From assembly GCF_023238205.1 (NCBI RefSeq), contig NZ_CP096659.1, forward strand, positions 1,815,626-1,879,625: a stretch of 64,000 bases of DNA. The letters are read 5' to 3'. The stretch comes from Halorussus limi (GTDB taxonomy: Archaea; Halobacteriota; Halobacteria; Halobacteriales; Haladaptataceae). Position numbers and translations under genes: made by a program. Below, one piece after another: positions 36,739-45,611 of the stretch (within the stretch, counting starts at the first letter, position 1; every line of letters starts with the position of its first letter). A model generated the notes under the pieces. It was not told where the DNA came from, did no database searches, and was given only the letters and a program-made list of their open reading frames with translations.

Positions 36739-37370
36739 CCGGCCGACCGGCCGACTCTGACCTGCTGAACGAGGAGCGCGAACGCTGGCTGGTCCGCCTG
36801 CTACAGGCGGGACTGGCCGGTCTCGTCTTCTACGGCCTCGCCCGCGGCAAAACCGGGGTCGCGGTCAACGCCGGCGTCTCGCTGGGGGTCACGTTCGTCC
36901 CGGCGGTCCTGCGCCGGGACGCGGGCATCTCGCTGGACGTGAGCTACGTCCTCTGGATTTCGACCGCGGTGTTCGTCCACGCGGCCGGGTTCCTCGGGCC
37001 CTACCGGAACGTGCCGTGGTACGACTCGGTCGCCCACGCCCTCTCCGCGTCCATCGTCGCGGGCGCTGGCTACGCCACCGTCAAGGCCATCGACCGCGAG
37101 TCCGACCGGACGACGCTCCCGAGCGAACTCCAGTTCGCGTTCATCCTCGTCTTCGTCATGGCGTTCGGCGTCTTCTGGGAGATTCTGGAGTTCGGAACCG
37201 AGAAACTGGCCTCGCTCCTCGGCGGGAAGGCGCCGCTGGTCCAGTACGGCGTCGACGACATCGTCAACGACCTCGTGTTCAATCAGGTCGGCGCGCTCGC
37301 CGTCGCCGCGTTCGATATGGCCCGCCCGAACGGCGCGGCAGAGGAGGCCGCCGAGGCGGTTGACGACTGA
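36735..37370 (+). CDS. YjdF/DUF2238-like membrane protein
   Basis: 211 residues with about five or six helices. The second half, WYDSVAHALSASIVAGAGYA, FAFILVFVMAFGVFWEILEF and YGVDDIVNDLVFNQVGALA, has the histidine, glutamate and paired-aspartate pattern of the YjdF (DUF2238) family. These polar residues inside membrane segments look like a conserved functional core, possibly metal binding, but activity is unknown. The ATG is coupled to the upstream membrane gene by a 4-bp overlap. Confidence 0.8.
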   Translation: MTGRPADSDLLNEERERWLVRLLQAGLAGLVFYGLARGKTGVAVNAGVSLGVTFVPAVLRRDAGISLDVSYVLWISTAVFVHAAGFLGPYRNVPWYDSVAHALSASIVAGAGYATVKAIDRESDRTTLPSELQFAFILVFVMAFGVFWEILEFGTEKLASLLGGKAPLVQYGVDDIVNDLVFNQVGALAVAAFDMARPNGAAEEAAEAVDD

Positions 37371-37460
37371 CCGACCCGGCCGTGCCTTCGACTCGCACCG
37401 GCGGACGGACCACCCGAACGGACGACTAACTTATCCGCGCGAGTCTCGTAATCGCGGTCC

Positions 37461-37838
37461 ATGCGTCACGAACACCTCGTAGTCACGGTCGAGGCCGAGA
37501 CGAAGTCGCGCATCGACGACCGACTCGACGGCGGCGAGTCGCTGGAGGCGTGGGTCGCCGACGCCATCGAGCGGAAGTTAGACGACGAGCGCGCCGAGAC
37601 CCCGGCGTCCGACGCCGAGGCCGCGTTCGGAGACGCGGCCGCGACCGCCGAATCCGGGGCGGGCGAGTCCGGCGGCGACTCCGACAGTGACCGCGACGAC
37701 TCCGACCGTTCTCACTTCGGCCGCGGCGGTCCCGACCGCTCGGACGCCGGCGACGCCACCTTCGACCGCGCCGAGTCCGACGACGCGGACGACGACTACG
37801 ACGAGGGATTCGAGTACGTGGACGACTGCGGTATCTGA
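37461..37838 (+). CDS. Small protein with ribbon-helix-helix-like start and acidic tail
   Basis: 125 residues. The first 45, HLVVTVEAETKSRIDDRL and SLEAWVADAIERKLDDE, look like a CopG-type ribbon-helix-helix: one strand then two helices. The rest is a disordered, Asp/Ser/Gly-rich tail (SDSDRDDSDRSHFG) ending EGFEYVDDCGI. A TATA-like CTTATC lies about 27 nt before the ATG. It may be a DNA-binding dimer, but that is inferred only from the short N-terminal pattern. Confidence 0.65.
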   Translation: MRHEHLVVTVEAETKSRIDDRLDGGESLEAWVADAIERKLDDERAETPASDAEAAFGDAAATAESGAGESGGDSDSDRDDSDRSHFGRGGPDRSDAGDATFDRAESDDADDDYDEGFEYVDDCGI

Positions 37839-37976
37839 CACGCTCGGCGGTACCGCGGCGACACCGGTCGGCCCGCCGTCGCCGACCGGTCTACGTCGGG
37901 CGAAAGCCGGGAGAATCCACGTCGAGCGAAAGCCAGCAGAATCGCCGCCCCTCGAATCGGTTCCCCGCGACTCGCT

Positions 37977-39179
37977 TCACTCCGACCACGTCACGTTTCG
38001 CGTCAGGACGAACACGAGCAGGGCCATCAGCAGTTGGCCGAAGAGCGCCTCCGCGGCGGCGACCGCTCGCGCCCAGATGAACACCGGTTGCATGTCGCCG
38101 TAGCCGAGCGTGGCGAACGTGACGACGCTGAAGTAGAGGCTCTGGAAGAACACGACGACGTTGTAGTAGAGGCCGCTGCCGGGGTCGAAGTAGTACTTGA
38201 CCGGCACGCCGCTCGGCGTCCCGTCGTGTATCTGGCCGACCAGCGGGAACAGAATCGCACAGACGACGATGACGACGGCGGCCGTGGCGATGACTCGCCA
38301 CGGGTTCGACCCGTAACCGGTCGTCCAGCGCCACGTCTCCTTGCCCAGCGCGCGGGGGTAGGAGCCGTACTCCCACGCCTCGCGCCTGCGAACGTCCTTC
38401 TGCTGGATGTAGTAGTTCCGCGAGGCCGCGGTCAGCCCGTTCTCCTCGGTGAGTCGCTGGAGTTCCTTGTACGTCCAGTGGGCCGCCTCGTAGCGGGTCA
38501 TGCGGCTTCCGTCGCCGTCGTGCTGGCGTCGGATGCGCAGCGACGTGATACCGTCGTCCTCGGCGTCGAGCAGTTCGTCCTCGTAGACGACGTTGTCGCC
38601 GAAGTTCGTGGACTCGTCGACGCGGGCGTTGTCGAAGACGGCGTAGTGGAGGCGCGCGCCGCAGAGGTCGGCCCCCCGGAGGTCGGTCCGGTGGAACTCG
38701 GTGTGTTCGAGGTTCGCTCCCCGGAGGTTCACCGACTGGGCGTCCACGCCCTCGAAGTGGGAGTACCGGAGGTCGGACCCGCTCACGTCGGTATCTTCGA
38801 GGTTGCAGTTGACGAAGCGCGCGTCGGTGATGGTCCGGTCAGCGAGCCAATCGCTCCCCGAAAGCTCCACGTCGCGGAAGATAGCCCCGTCGAGGCGGTC
38901 GCCGACGGTCGGCGCGGCGTTCTCCAACTCGCGCGAGGGCTTCTGGGCCACGTCGGCGTGCCAGATACACCGGTCGGTCTCGCCCCAGACCGGCCGCCAG
39001 CAACAGACGCCGCCGAGATTGGTGACGGCGCTCGCTTCGTGTGTGTAGCCACACCGCCCCTCCGCAGTCGTCGGTCGCTCGGTCGTGACGCCCTCGGCCT
39101 GCTCGTCGGAGATGTTCGCCGGCGGTCCCTCGGCGTCATCTCCGGATTCGTCCGTCGTAGACCGCATCTCCCCAGACAT
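37977..39179 (-). CDS. Pentapeptide-repeat protein fused to a potassium-channel pore
   Basis: 400 residues. N-terminal Cys/His region with GRCGYTHEA, VCCWRPVW and RCIWHAD, plausibly zinc-binding. Residues about 95-190 are pentapeptide repeats with the A(D/N)LxX rhythm (VNLRGANLEHTEFHRTDLRG, then ADLCGARLHYAVF), forming a right-handed quadrilateral helix. The C-terminus is a two-helix ion channel: helix ATAAVVIVVCAILFPLVG, pore loop with selectivity filter TLGYGD, helix ALFGQLLMALLVFVL. The pore should conduct K+; the cytosolic repeat part may gate it or bind a partner. It stands alone. Confidence 0.9.
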   Translation of the reverse strand: MSGEMRSTTDESGDDAEGPPANISDEQAEGVTTERPTTAEGRCGYTHEASAVTNLGGVCCWRPVWGETDRCIWHADVAQKPSRELENAAPTVGDRLDGAIFRDVELSGSDWLADRTITDARFVNCNLEDTDVSGSDLRYSHFEGVDAQSVNLRGANLEHTEFHRTDLRGADLCGARLHYAVFDNARVDESTNFGDNVVYEDELLDAEDDGITSLRIRRQHDGDGSRMTRYEAAHWTYKELQRLTEENGLTAASRNYYIQQKDVRRREAWEYGSYPRALGKETWRWTTGYGSNPWRVIATAAVVIVVCAILFPLVGQIHDGTPSGVPVKYYFDPGSGLYYNVVVFFQSLYFSVVTFATLGYGDMQPVFIWARAVAAAEALFGQLLMALLVFVLTRNVTWSE

Positions 39180-39376
39180 GGACGATGTAACAGAGCCACC
39201 CTTTTTCGGCTTGTGCCCGATTTGTCAAGCACTCTCGACCGAGGACGACCGGCAATGCGCCGATTTCGCACCTTCTGGCCGGCGCTACGTTCGGAAGACG
39301 GGCAGAGATGCTGTGTCACGCTACTGGCTCCGAGAGAGCCATCACGCCTTTTCTCGCGGGGCACGTCGAGTCGGAC

Positions 39377-39640
39377 ATGGCCGAACTCGACGCGATTCAC
39401 GAGGAAATCCGGCGCATCCGCGAGGACACCGACGCCGACCGCGGCGTGCGCCTGACGCTCGACTCCATCGAGGAGTCGCTGGGAGCGATGGAGTCGGGCG
39501 AGGACCCGCCGTATCCCGACCGCATCAAGGAGCTTCGGGCGGAAATCGACCGCCTGAGCGACGACGCCGACCCCGAAGTCGCCGCCGAACTCGACCGCCT
39601 GCAGGAGCAAGTCCGGGAGTACGAGCGCGAGCAACTGTAG
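39377..39640 (+). CDS. Small helical protein, DUF7553-like
   Basis: 87 residues, almost all predicted alpha-helix with heptad-like spacing (DAIHEEIRRIREDTDADRG, LTLDSIEESLGAM, KELRAEIDRLSD, ELDRLQEQVREYERE), so probably a coiled coil or helical bundle. The layout with a conserved PDRIKEL-type middle is reminiscent of haloarchaeal DUF7553. A CTTTTC box lies about 27 nt upstream of the ATG. It is 85 bp before the M20 peptidase gene, same direction. Function unknown. Confidence 0.7.
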   Translation: MAELDAIHEEIRRIREDTDADRGVRLTLDSIEESLGAMESGEDPPYPDRIKELRAEIDRLSDDADPEVAAELDRLQEQVREYEREQL

Positions 39641-39725
39641 TCCGCGTCGGTGCGTCGGTCCGGCGTCCGCGCGTCGACGTTCCGCGACCCGCGATTTCAA
39701 GCGGCTAGCGGACCACACCACTGCC

Positions 39726-40862
39726 ATGAGCGAACTCACCGAGTTGACCCGCGAACTCGTCTCGATTCCGTCCCACGAGGACGAGACCGAGGCGGGCGAC
39801 TTCGTCGAGAACTGGCTCCGCGAAGAGACCGACGCCGACGTGACGCGAGACCCGACCGGGAACGTCCTCGCCCGACGCGGTTCCGGCGGCGAATCGCTCG
39901 CGCTGGTCGGCCACCACGACGTGGTGCCGCCGGCCGACTCTCAGACCACCGCCGACGGTGCGTACACAGTCGAGGAGCGCGACGGCCGCCTCTACGGCCG
40001 CGGGACCGCCGACATGAAGGGTTCGGTGGCGGCCGCCATGCTGGCGTTCCGAGACGCCGCGGTGGGCGACACCGTGAGCGGTCGGACGCAGTCCGACGAC
40101 GACCCCGCCGACGAATCCGCTCCGGAACTCGTTTTCGCCAGTTTCGTCGGCGAGGAGCAGGGCGGTATCGGCGCGCGGGCGGCCATCGAGGATGGCTTCA
40201 CGCCCGACTACGCCGTCGTCGGCGAAGGCTCGACCGGGTACTCCGCGCCGGGCGTCACCGACGTGGCGGTCGCGCACAAGGGCCGCCGGGGAAGCACCGT
40301 CACCGCCCGCGGCGCGGCGGCCCACGCCAGCGAACCCGAGTCGGGCGAGAACGCGGTCTACCGGGCCTGCGACGCGGTGGACGCGATTCGGGACCTCGAA
40401 TTTCCCGCGGTCGAAGTCCTCGGCGAGGCGGTCCGCGGAAGCGTCGCCGTCACGGGAATCGACGGCGGGAGCGCGTGGAACGTCGTTCCCGAGGAGTGCG
40501 AGGTGACGGTTGACGAGCGCACCGTCCCCGGCGAGCGCGCGCCGCTGGAGCGCGTCGAGGAAATCGAGGGCGTCGAGTGGACCGTCGACCAAGACCTCCC
40601 GCCGATGCGGTGCGACGATGCGGACTTCGCCGAGACGGTGCTGACGTCCGCGCGTGAGGCGCAGGAAGGACGGGACCGCGCGCCGGAACTCGTCTCGAAA
40701 CCCCACGCGACCGACGCGGGATGGCTGGCCGAGACCGGGACGACCTGCGTGGTCTGCGGCGCGGCCGAACCCGGCGAGGCCCACACCGACACCGAGAGCG
40801 CGAGCGTCGAAGTGCTGGAGCGCTGTTACGAGATTTACCGCGGGGTCGCGGAGTCGTTCTGA
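39726..40862 (+). CDS. M20 family metallopeptidase (ArgE/DapE-like)
   Basis: 378 residues. Metal and catalytic residues of M20: LALVGHHDVVPP (first His and Asp), YGRGTADMKGSVAA (bridging Asp), VFASFVGEEQGGIGA (Glu-Glu general base) and the C-terminal CGAAEPGEAHTDTE (last His). The dimerisation lid includes KGRRGSTVTARGAAAHAS. The family includes acetylornithine deacetylase, succinyl-diaminopimelate desuccinylase and LysK; the exact substrate is not determinable. No arginine or lysine genes are adjacent. Confidence 0.9.
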   Translation: MSELTELTRELVSIPSHEDETEAGDFVENWLREETDADVTRDPTGNVLARRGSGGESLALVGHHDVVPPADSQTTADGAYTVEERDGRLYGRGTADMKGSVAAAMLAFRDAAVGDTVSGRTQSDDDPADESAPELVFASFVGEEQGGIGARAAIEDGFTPDYAVVGEGSTGYSAPGVTDVAVAHKGRRGSTVTARGAAAHASEPESGENAVYRACDAVDAIRDLEFPAVEVLGEAVRGSVAVTGIDGGSAWNVVPEECEVTVDERTVPGERAPLERVEEIEGVEWTVDQDLPPMRCDDADFAETVLTSAREAQEGRDRAPELVSKPHATDAGWLAETGTTCVVCGAAEPGEAHTDTESASVEVLERCYEIYRGVAESF

Positions 40863-40947
40863 AGCGGCCGGCGTCGGTGCGTCGCGCCGAGACCGTTTCG
40901 AGTCGAAACCCGACTTTTGATAACGCGTGCCACCTTACGACCGTCCG

Positions 40948-42480
40948 ATGGCAAGCGAAGCCGCCGCCGACGAGGCGTCCGACACCTACTCGGAGTTCAT
41001 CGACAAGGTAGAGCGACTGACGAACCTCGGGCACGCCGGGGGCGTCCTCGGTTGGGACCAAGAGGTGATGATGCCCGAAGGCGGGACGCCCGCCCGGTCG
41101 AAGCAGCGCTCGGCGCTCTCGACGGTGACCCACGAGATTCTCACGTCCGACGAGATGGCCGAGTTGCTCGACGAACTGGAGGACGAGGACCTGACCGACG
41201 AGCAGGAGGCGGTCGTCCGCGAGGTCCGGCGCAAGCACGACCGGGCCGCCCGAGTGCCACAGGACCTCGTGGAGGAGATTTCGCAGGTCTCCTCCGAAGC
41301 GATGCCCGTCTGGAAGGAGGCCCGCGAGGAGGACGACTTCTCGACGTTCGCGCCGACGCTCGAACGACTGGTCGAACTCAAGCGCGAGCAGGCCGAACAC
41401 ATCGACCCCGACCGGGACCCCTACGAGGTGCTGTTCGAGGACTACGAACCCTACCTCGGCGTCGAGACCGCCGAGCGCGTCCTCGACCGACTCCGCGAGG
41501 AACTCGTCCCGCTCATCGACGCGATTCGGGAGTCCGACGCCGACCTCGCCACCGAGACGTTCTCCGGCGAGTTCGACACCGACACGCAGGAGGAACTGGC
41601 CCGCGACGTGCTGGACACGCTCGGCTACGACTGGGACCACGGCCGCCTCGACACCGCCCCGCACCCGTTCTCGTCGGGCAACCAGTTCGACGCCCGCGTC
41701 ACGACCCGGTTCAGTCCCGACGAACCGCTCGGCGCGCTGATGGCGACGGTCCACGAGTTCGGCCACGCGACCTACACGCTCGGACTCCCCCGAGAGGACT
41801 ACGGCACGCCGTTGGGCGACTCGCGCGACATGACCGTCCACGAGTCCCAGTCGCGGCTCTGGGAGAACCACGTCGGCCGGTCGCGCGCCTTCTGGGAGCG
41901 CTTCCTGCCGAAGGTGAAAGAGCGCTTCCCCGACAAACTCGACGACGCGAGCGTCGACGACGTGTACGAGGCCGCCAACGAGGTCTACGAGGACAACCTC
42001 ATCCGGGTCGAGGCCGACGAACTCACCTACCACATGCACATCGTGGTCCGGTTCGAAATCGAGCGCGACCTGATTCGGGGCGACCTCGACGTGGAGGACG
42101 TGCCCGAGGTCTGGAACGACAAGTACGAGGAGTATCTGGGCATCCGGCCCGACTCCGACGCCGAGGGCTGTCTGCAGGACATCCACTGGAGCCACGGCGA
42201 CTTCGGCTACTTCCCGACCTACTCGCTCGGGAGCGTCCTCGCGGCCCAACTGTTCGACGCCGCGGAGGACGACATCGAGAATCTGGACGAGAAGGTCGCG
42301 GAGGGCGACTTCGAACCGCTCCACGACTGGCTGACCGAGGAGATTCACCGCCACGGGAGTCGCTACACCACCGACGACCTGATTCGGGAGGCGACCGGCG
42401 AGGAGTACACCGCCGACTACTTCCTCGACTACGTGAAGTCGAAGTACGGCGAGTTGTACGAACTCGACGACTACCAGTAG
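40948..42480 (+). CDS. Carboxypeptidase M32, copy 1
   Basis: 510 residues, normal for thermostable carboxypeptidase 1 type (M32). The zinc site is VHEFGHATY (HExxH) near residue 270, with the downstream Glu ligand in VHESQSRLWENHVGRS. Family motifs DPDRDPYEVLFEDYEP, PHPFSSGNQFDARVT and RPDSDAEGCLQDIHW are all present. M32 enzymes remove C-terminal residues with broad preference but not past proline. The ATG at 40948 (MASEAAADEA) is chosen over an earlier in-frame codon. It is followed by a paralogue at 42724, indicating a tandem duplication. Confidence 0.95.
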   Translation: MASEAAADEASDTYSEFIDKVERLTNLGHAGGVLGWDQEVMMPEGGTPARSKQRSALSTVTHEILTSDEMAELLDELEDEDLTDEQEAVVREVRRKHDRAARVPQDLVEEISQVSSEAMPVWKEAREEDDFSTFAPTLERLVELKREQAEHIDPDRDPYEVLFEDYEPYLGVETAERVLDRLREELVPLIDAIRESDADLATETFSGEFDTDTQEELARDVLDTLGYDWDHGRLDTAPHPFSSGNQFDARVTTRFSPDEPLGALMATVHEFGHATYTLGLPREDYGTPLGDSRDMTVHESQSRLWENHVGRSRAFWERFLPKVKERFPDKLDDASVDDVYEAANEVYEDNLIRVEADELTYHMHIVVRFEIERDLIRGDLDVEDVPEVWNDKYEEYLGIRPDSDAEGCLQDIHWSHGDFGYFPTYSLGSVLAAQLFDAAEDDIENLDEKVAEGDFEPLHDWLTEEIHRHGSRYTTDDLIREATGEEYTADYFLDYVKSKYGELYELDDYQ

Positions 42481-42486
42481 CGCGCC

Positions 42487-42693
42487 TCAGCCCCGTTCGA
42501 GCGCCTTCTTCGCTTCTCTGGCCGTCCCGCGTTCGCGCACTCGAAACGGGAACTCGCGGCTCCACTCGCCTGACTCGATACTGTGAGCCAAGCCCGGTTC
42601 GAGGTCCGCCTCGCAGCGCATCTCGGTCTCGAAGAACGTTCGGCGACGCCGGAGGTGTGGTGACGAACCCCACGCTTTCGCCGCCACCCTCAT
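42487..42693 (-). CDS. Small hypothetical protein between the two M32 genes
   Basis: 68 residues from ATG 42693, or 44 from an internal ATG at 42621 (MRCEADLEPGLAHSIESGEW). The third-position G/C bias is like that of neighbouring genes. The C-terminal RERGTAREAKKALERG is a charged helix. No family recognised. The longer start sits only a few bases from the leaderless promoter of the downstream M32 gene, so the shorter form may be the real one. It lies antisense between two paralogous genes. Confidence 0.4.
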   Translation of the reverse strand: MRVAAKAWGSSPHLRRRRTFFETEMRCEADLEPGLAHSIESGEWSREFPFRVRERGTAREAKKALERG

Positions 42694-42723
42694 CTTGATA
42701 CGTCGGGCAAGCGACGCGAGGGT

Positions 42724-44205
42724 ATGGCCGACGCGTACGACGACTTACTCGACCGATACGAGCGAATCAACGCGCTTCAGGACGGGAGCGGAGTTCTCTA
42801 CTGGGACCAGCAAGTGATGATGCCCGAGGGCGGGACGCCCGCCCGCTCGGAGCAACTGTCGGCGCTCTCGGCGGTCACCCACGAGCAACTGACCGCCGAC
42901 GAGACCGAGCGACTCCTCGACGCCGCCGAGGACGAGGACCTGACCGACGAGCAGGCGGCGGTCGTCCGGGAACTCCGCCGCGAGTACGACCGGGCGACGC
43001 AGGTGCCCGAGCGACTGGTCGAAGAGCACAGTCGCCTCCAGTCCGAGGCGCAGGACGACTGGCGCGAGGCGAAGGCCGACGACGACTTCTCGGCGTTCGA
43101 GCCGATTCTCTCGGACCTGCTCGACCTCCGGGTCGAGCGTGCCGAGCACATCGACCCCGACCGGGACCCCTACGAGGTGATGTTCGAGGACCGCGAACCC
43201 TACCTCGAACTCGACACCGTCGAGCGAATCTTCGAGGAGTTGAAGGACGGTCTCGTCCCGCTTATCGATGATATTCGGGCCAGCGAGGAGATACCCGACG
43301 CCTTCGACGGGACCTTCGACGTGGACGCTCAGGAGTCTCTCTCGCGCGACGTGCTGGACCTGCTGGACTACGACTGGGACCGGGGCCGCCTCGACACCTC
43401 GGCTCACCCGTTCATGTCGGGCAACCAGTTCGACGCCCGCATCACGACCCGGTTCGACGAGACAGACCTCCTCGGGGCGGTCAGTTCGACCGTCCACGAG
43501 TTCGGCCACGCGACCTACGCGCTCGGCCTCCGCGACGACGCCTACGGGTCGCCGCTCGGCCAACCGCGCTCCAGCGGCGTCCACGAGTCCCAGTCGCGCT
43601 TCTGGGAGAACCACGTCGGGCGGACCCGGGAGTTCTGGGAACTCGTCCTGCCGACCGTGAAAGACCGGTTCCCGCAGGTCTCGGACGTGACGCCCGAGGA
43701 GGCCTACCGGACCGCCAACCGAATCGAGTCGGGCAGCCTGATTCGGACCGAGGCCGACGAACTCACCTACCACATGCACATCATCCTCCGGTCGGAGATA
43801 GAGCGCGAGTTCGTCTCGGGCGACCTCGCGGTGAGCGAGATTCCGGCCGCGTGGGACGACAAGATGGAGCGGTATCTGGGCGTTCGGCCCGACTCCGATT
43901 CGGAGGGCTGCCTGCAGGACATCCACTGGACCGGCGGGTTCGCCAGTTTCCAGAACTACACGGTCGGGAGCGTCCTCGCGGCCCAACTCTGGGCGACCAT
44001 CGAGGAGGAACTCGACGACCCCCGCGGTCTGATTGCGGCGGGCGACTTCGGGCCCATCCGCGATTGGCTGACCGAGAACGTCCACCGTCACGGCTCGCGG
44101 TACACCACCGACGAACTGATTCGGGAGGCGACCGGCGAGGACCTGACCGCCGACTACTTCCTCGACTACGCCGAGGAGAAGTTCGGCGAAATCTACGGAC
44201 TGTAG
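42724..44205 (+). CDS. Carboxypeptidase M32, copy 2
   Basis: 493 residues, similar to copy 1 over its whole length. The zinc site is VHEFGHATYALGL and VHESQSRFWENHVGR; shared blocks include DPDRDPYEVMFEDREP, HPFMSGNQFDARIT, RPDSDSEGCLQDIHW and the end REATGEDLTADYFLDYAEEKFG. The ATG at 42724 is 27 nt after TTGATAC (42694-42700), consistent with a leaderless promoter of its own, so the copy is not dependent on the first gene. A T-rich tract follows the stop codon. Confidence 0.95.
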   Translation: MADAYDDLLDRYERINALQDGSGVLYWDQQVMMPEGGTPARSEQLSALSAVTHEQLTADETERLLDAAEDEDLTDEQAAVVRELRREYDRATQVPERLVEEHSRLQSEAQDDWREAKADDDFSAFEPILSDLLDLRVERAEHIDPDRDPYEVMFEDREPYLELDTVERIFEELKDGLVPLIDDIRASEEIPDAFDGTFDVDAQESLSRDVLDLLDYDWDRGRLDTSAHPFMSGNQFDARITTRFDETDLLGAVSSTVHEFGHATYALGLRDDAYGSPLGQPRSSGVHESQSRFWENHVGRTREFWELVLPTVKDRFPQVSDVTPEEAYRTANRIESGSLIRTEADELTYHMHIILRSEIEREFVSGDLAVSEIPAAWDDKMERYLGVRPDSDSEGCLQDIHWTGGFASFQNYTVGSVLAAQLWATIEEELDDPRGLIAAGDFGPIRDWLTENVHRHGSRYTTDELIREATGEDLTADYFLDYAEEKFGEIYGL

Positions 44206-44239
44206 CGTGTCGGCGGCCGACGCGCCACGCAAAGAGAAA

Positions 44240-44258
44240 CAACTTTCTTTCTTTTAGA
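44240..44258 (+). terminator. T-rich terminator after M32 copy 2
   Basis: An ACTTTCTTTCTTTTAG tract starts about 35 bp after the stop codon of the second M32 gene. Archaeal RNA polymerase terminates at oligo-T runs, so this is a likely transcript end. No strong hairpin precedes it, as expected in archaea. Confidence 0.4.
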
Positions 44259-44464
44259 CATAAGTTTCAACCTTTCACTTGTCTATAGGAGTTTCAGGGA
44301 TAACTATAGCGGTCTTACTGAGACGGCACGAGCGCGCTGGAAGTCCCGCCGCTGGCGCGACCGCCAGCAGAATACGGTAGCCAACAGACTGCGTCAACCA
44401 GCGCTACCCGTCGGTGTGCGTCGTTCCGCTCGAAGAAAAAACCGGTTCGGTGGTGACGAGTCGC

Positions 44465-44734
44465 CTACGCGCCCGCTTCCTGAAGCGCGTCTTCGAGTTC
44501 CTCGCGCTGGGTGACGCCGACGAACCGCTCGACGACGCCGTCGTCGTTCTCGACCACGATGGTCGGAATCGAGCGAACCTGATACTCGTTGGCCACGTCC
44601 TGATGCTCGTCCACGTCGATTTTCTCGAACTCGACGCTCTCGTCCCAGTCTTCCTCCATCTCTTCGAGGATGGGGTCTTGGGTCTTGCAGGGTCCACACC
44701 AGTCCGCGTAAAAGTCCTTCAGCGTGACAGTCAT
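44465..44734 (-). CDS. trxA: Thioredoxin
   Basis: 89 residues, short as for archaeal thioredoxin. The active site is ADWCGPCKTQDP at residues 10-21, followed by KIDVDEHQDVANEYQVRSIPT with the cis-proline (IPT) and the C-terminal VVERFVGVTQREELEDAL. It reduces disulfides in the cytoplasm. The N-terminal beta-alpha unit of the full thioredoxin fold is cut short, as in small archaeal glutaredoxin-like thioredoxins. No thioredoxin reductase is adjacent. The start is the ATG of MTVTLKDFYADW. Confidence 0.92.
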   Translation of the reverse strand: MTVTLKDFYADWCGPCKTQDPILEEMEEDWDESVEFEKIDVDEHQDVANEYQVRSIPTIVVENDDGVVERFVGVTQREELEDALQEAGA

Positions 44735-44867
44735 CGGTGTTCTGGCGGAACTATCTTCGCCTCGCGCATAAGGGTTTCCCACCCGCGTCGCTTTGCCGCG
44801 TTCGATTCGTCGCCGCCCCGGACGACGCTCCGAAAGGTTTACGCGAGGGGCGACCGGACGACCGTAC

Positions 44868-45032
44868 ATGAGCAGTGGCCAGAACTCCGGCGGACTGATG
44901 TCCAGCGCCGGACTCGTCCGATACTTCGACGCCGAGGACCGCAACGCCGTCCGCATCGACCCCAAGACCGTCGTCGCTTTCGGCGTCCTCTTCGGCGTCC
45001 TCATCGAAGTCGTGAACATCCTCGGACTGTAA
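44868..45032 (+). CDS. Sec61-beta/SecG translocase subunit
   Basis: 54 residues: a cytosolic segment [20 protein letters not shown], the linker [16 protein letters not shown], and one membrane helix [18 protein letters not shown]. This is the archaeal Sec61-beta layout (Gly/Ser-rich start, AGL-RYFD, then helix). It is the small subunit of the SecYE-beta protein-conducting channel. The TATA-like GGTTTACG at 44837-44844 lies 27 nt from the ATG, so the transcript is leaderless; earlier in-frame starts are rejected. Confidence 0.93.
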   Translation: MSSGQNSGGLMSSAGLVRYFDAEDRNAVRIDPKTVVAFGVLFGVLIEVVNILGL

Positions 45033-45086
45033 CGGTACCTCCGGGGCCGCCAGTTCTATCGGTACCGTTCTCGTAGTCGGCGTGAG

Positions 45087-45611
45087 ATGCGTCTCCTTCC
45101 AGAAACCGACACCGAGCGCGACCGCCCGTCTGACTCCTCGTCGGCCTCGCCGCGCTTGGAACGAGTCCGCGAGGGAGCGGTCGGCGGGTTCGTCGCGACG
45201 CTCGTCATGACCGCGTATCGGCTTCCGATTTCGCGGTCGCTCCCGCCGACCGCGCGCTTCTGGGCGACCTACGTCGGCGGCGGCGACGAGGACGACTACC
45301 CGGTGCAGGCGCTCGTCCTCCACCTGCTCTACGGCACTATCGGCGGCGCGGCGTTCGGCGCGATGGGCGCGCTCCTCGACGTGACGCCGTCGGACGACCC
45401 CGACACGGAGGCCCGCCGCGAGGAGGTCGGTCTGCTCGCGGGCGTCGGCTACGCCCTCGCGCTCTCGATGTTCGGCGAGCGAGTCGTCCTCCGGCGACTG
45501 CTCGGCATGGACCCCGACCCCGACGAGTCGCTGGTGTTCCACGTCGGCCACGTCGTCTACGGTCTGACGCTCGGGACGTGGGTGGGGTCGCGGTCGAGCG
45601 ATGGGGAGTAG
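45087..45611 (+). CDS. Predicted membrane protein, function unknown
   Basis: 174 residues. A 30-residue charged N-terminus is followed by helices around 33-48 (GGFVATLVMTAYRLP), 78-97 (LLYGTIGGAAFGAMGALL), 118-132 and 152-167 (VFHVGHVVYGLTLGTWVG). The repeated polar-glycine pattern resembles haloarchaeal DUF6789-like proteins, but I am not certain. It follows Sec61-beta by 54 bp in the same direction and may be co-transcribed with it. Confidence 0.7.
   Translation: MRLLPETDTERDRPSDSSSASPRLERVREGAVGGFVATLVMTAYRLPISRSLPPTARFWATYVGGGDEDDYPVQALVLHLLYGTIGGAAFGAMGALLDVTPSDDPDTEARREEVGLLAGVGYALALSMFGERVVLRRLLGMDPDPDESLVFHVGHVVYGLTLGTWVGSRSSDGE

Noticed and set aside
39178-39376. ORF on the plus strand beginning MDDVTEPPFFGLCPICQ, resembling a zinc-finger start
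   Set aside because: It runs into the DUF7553-like gene in the wrong frame, its codon use is not halophile-like, and it overlaps the promoter of the divergent channel gene.
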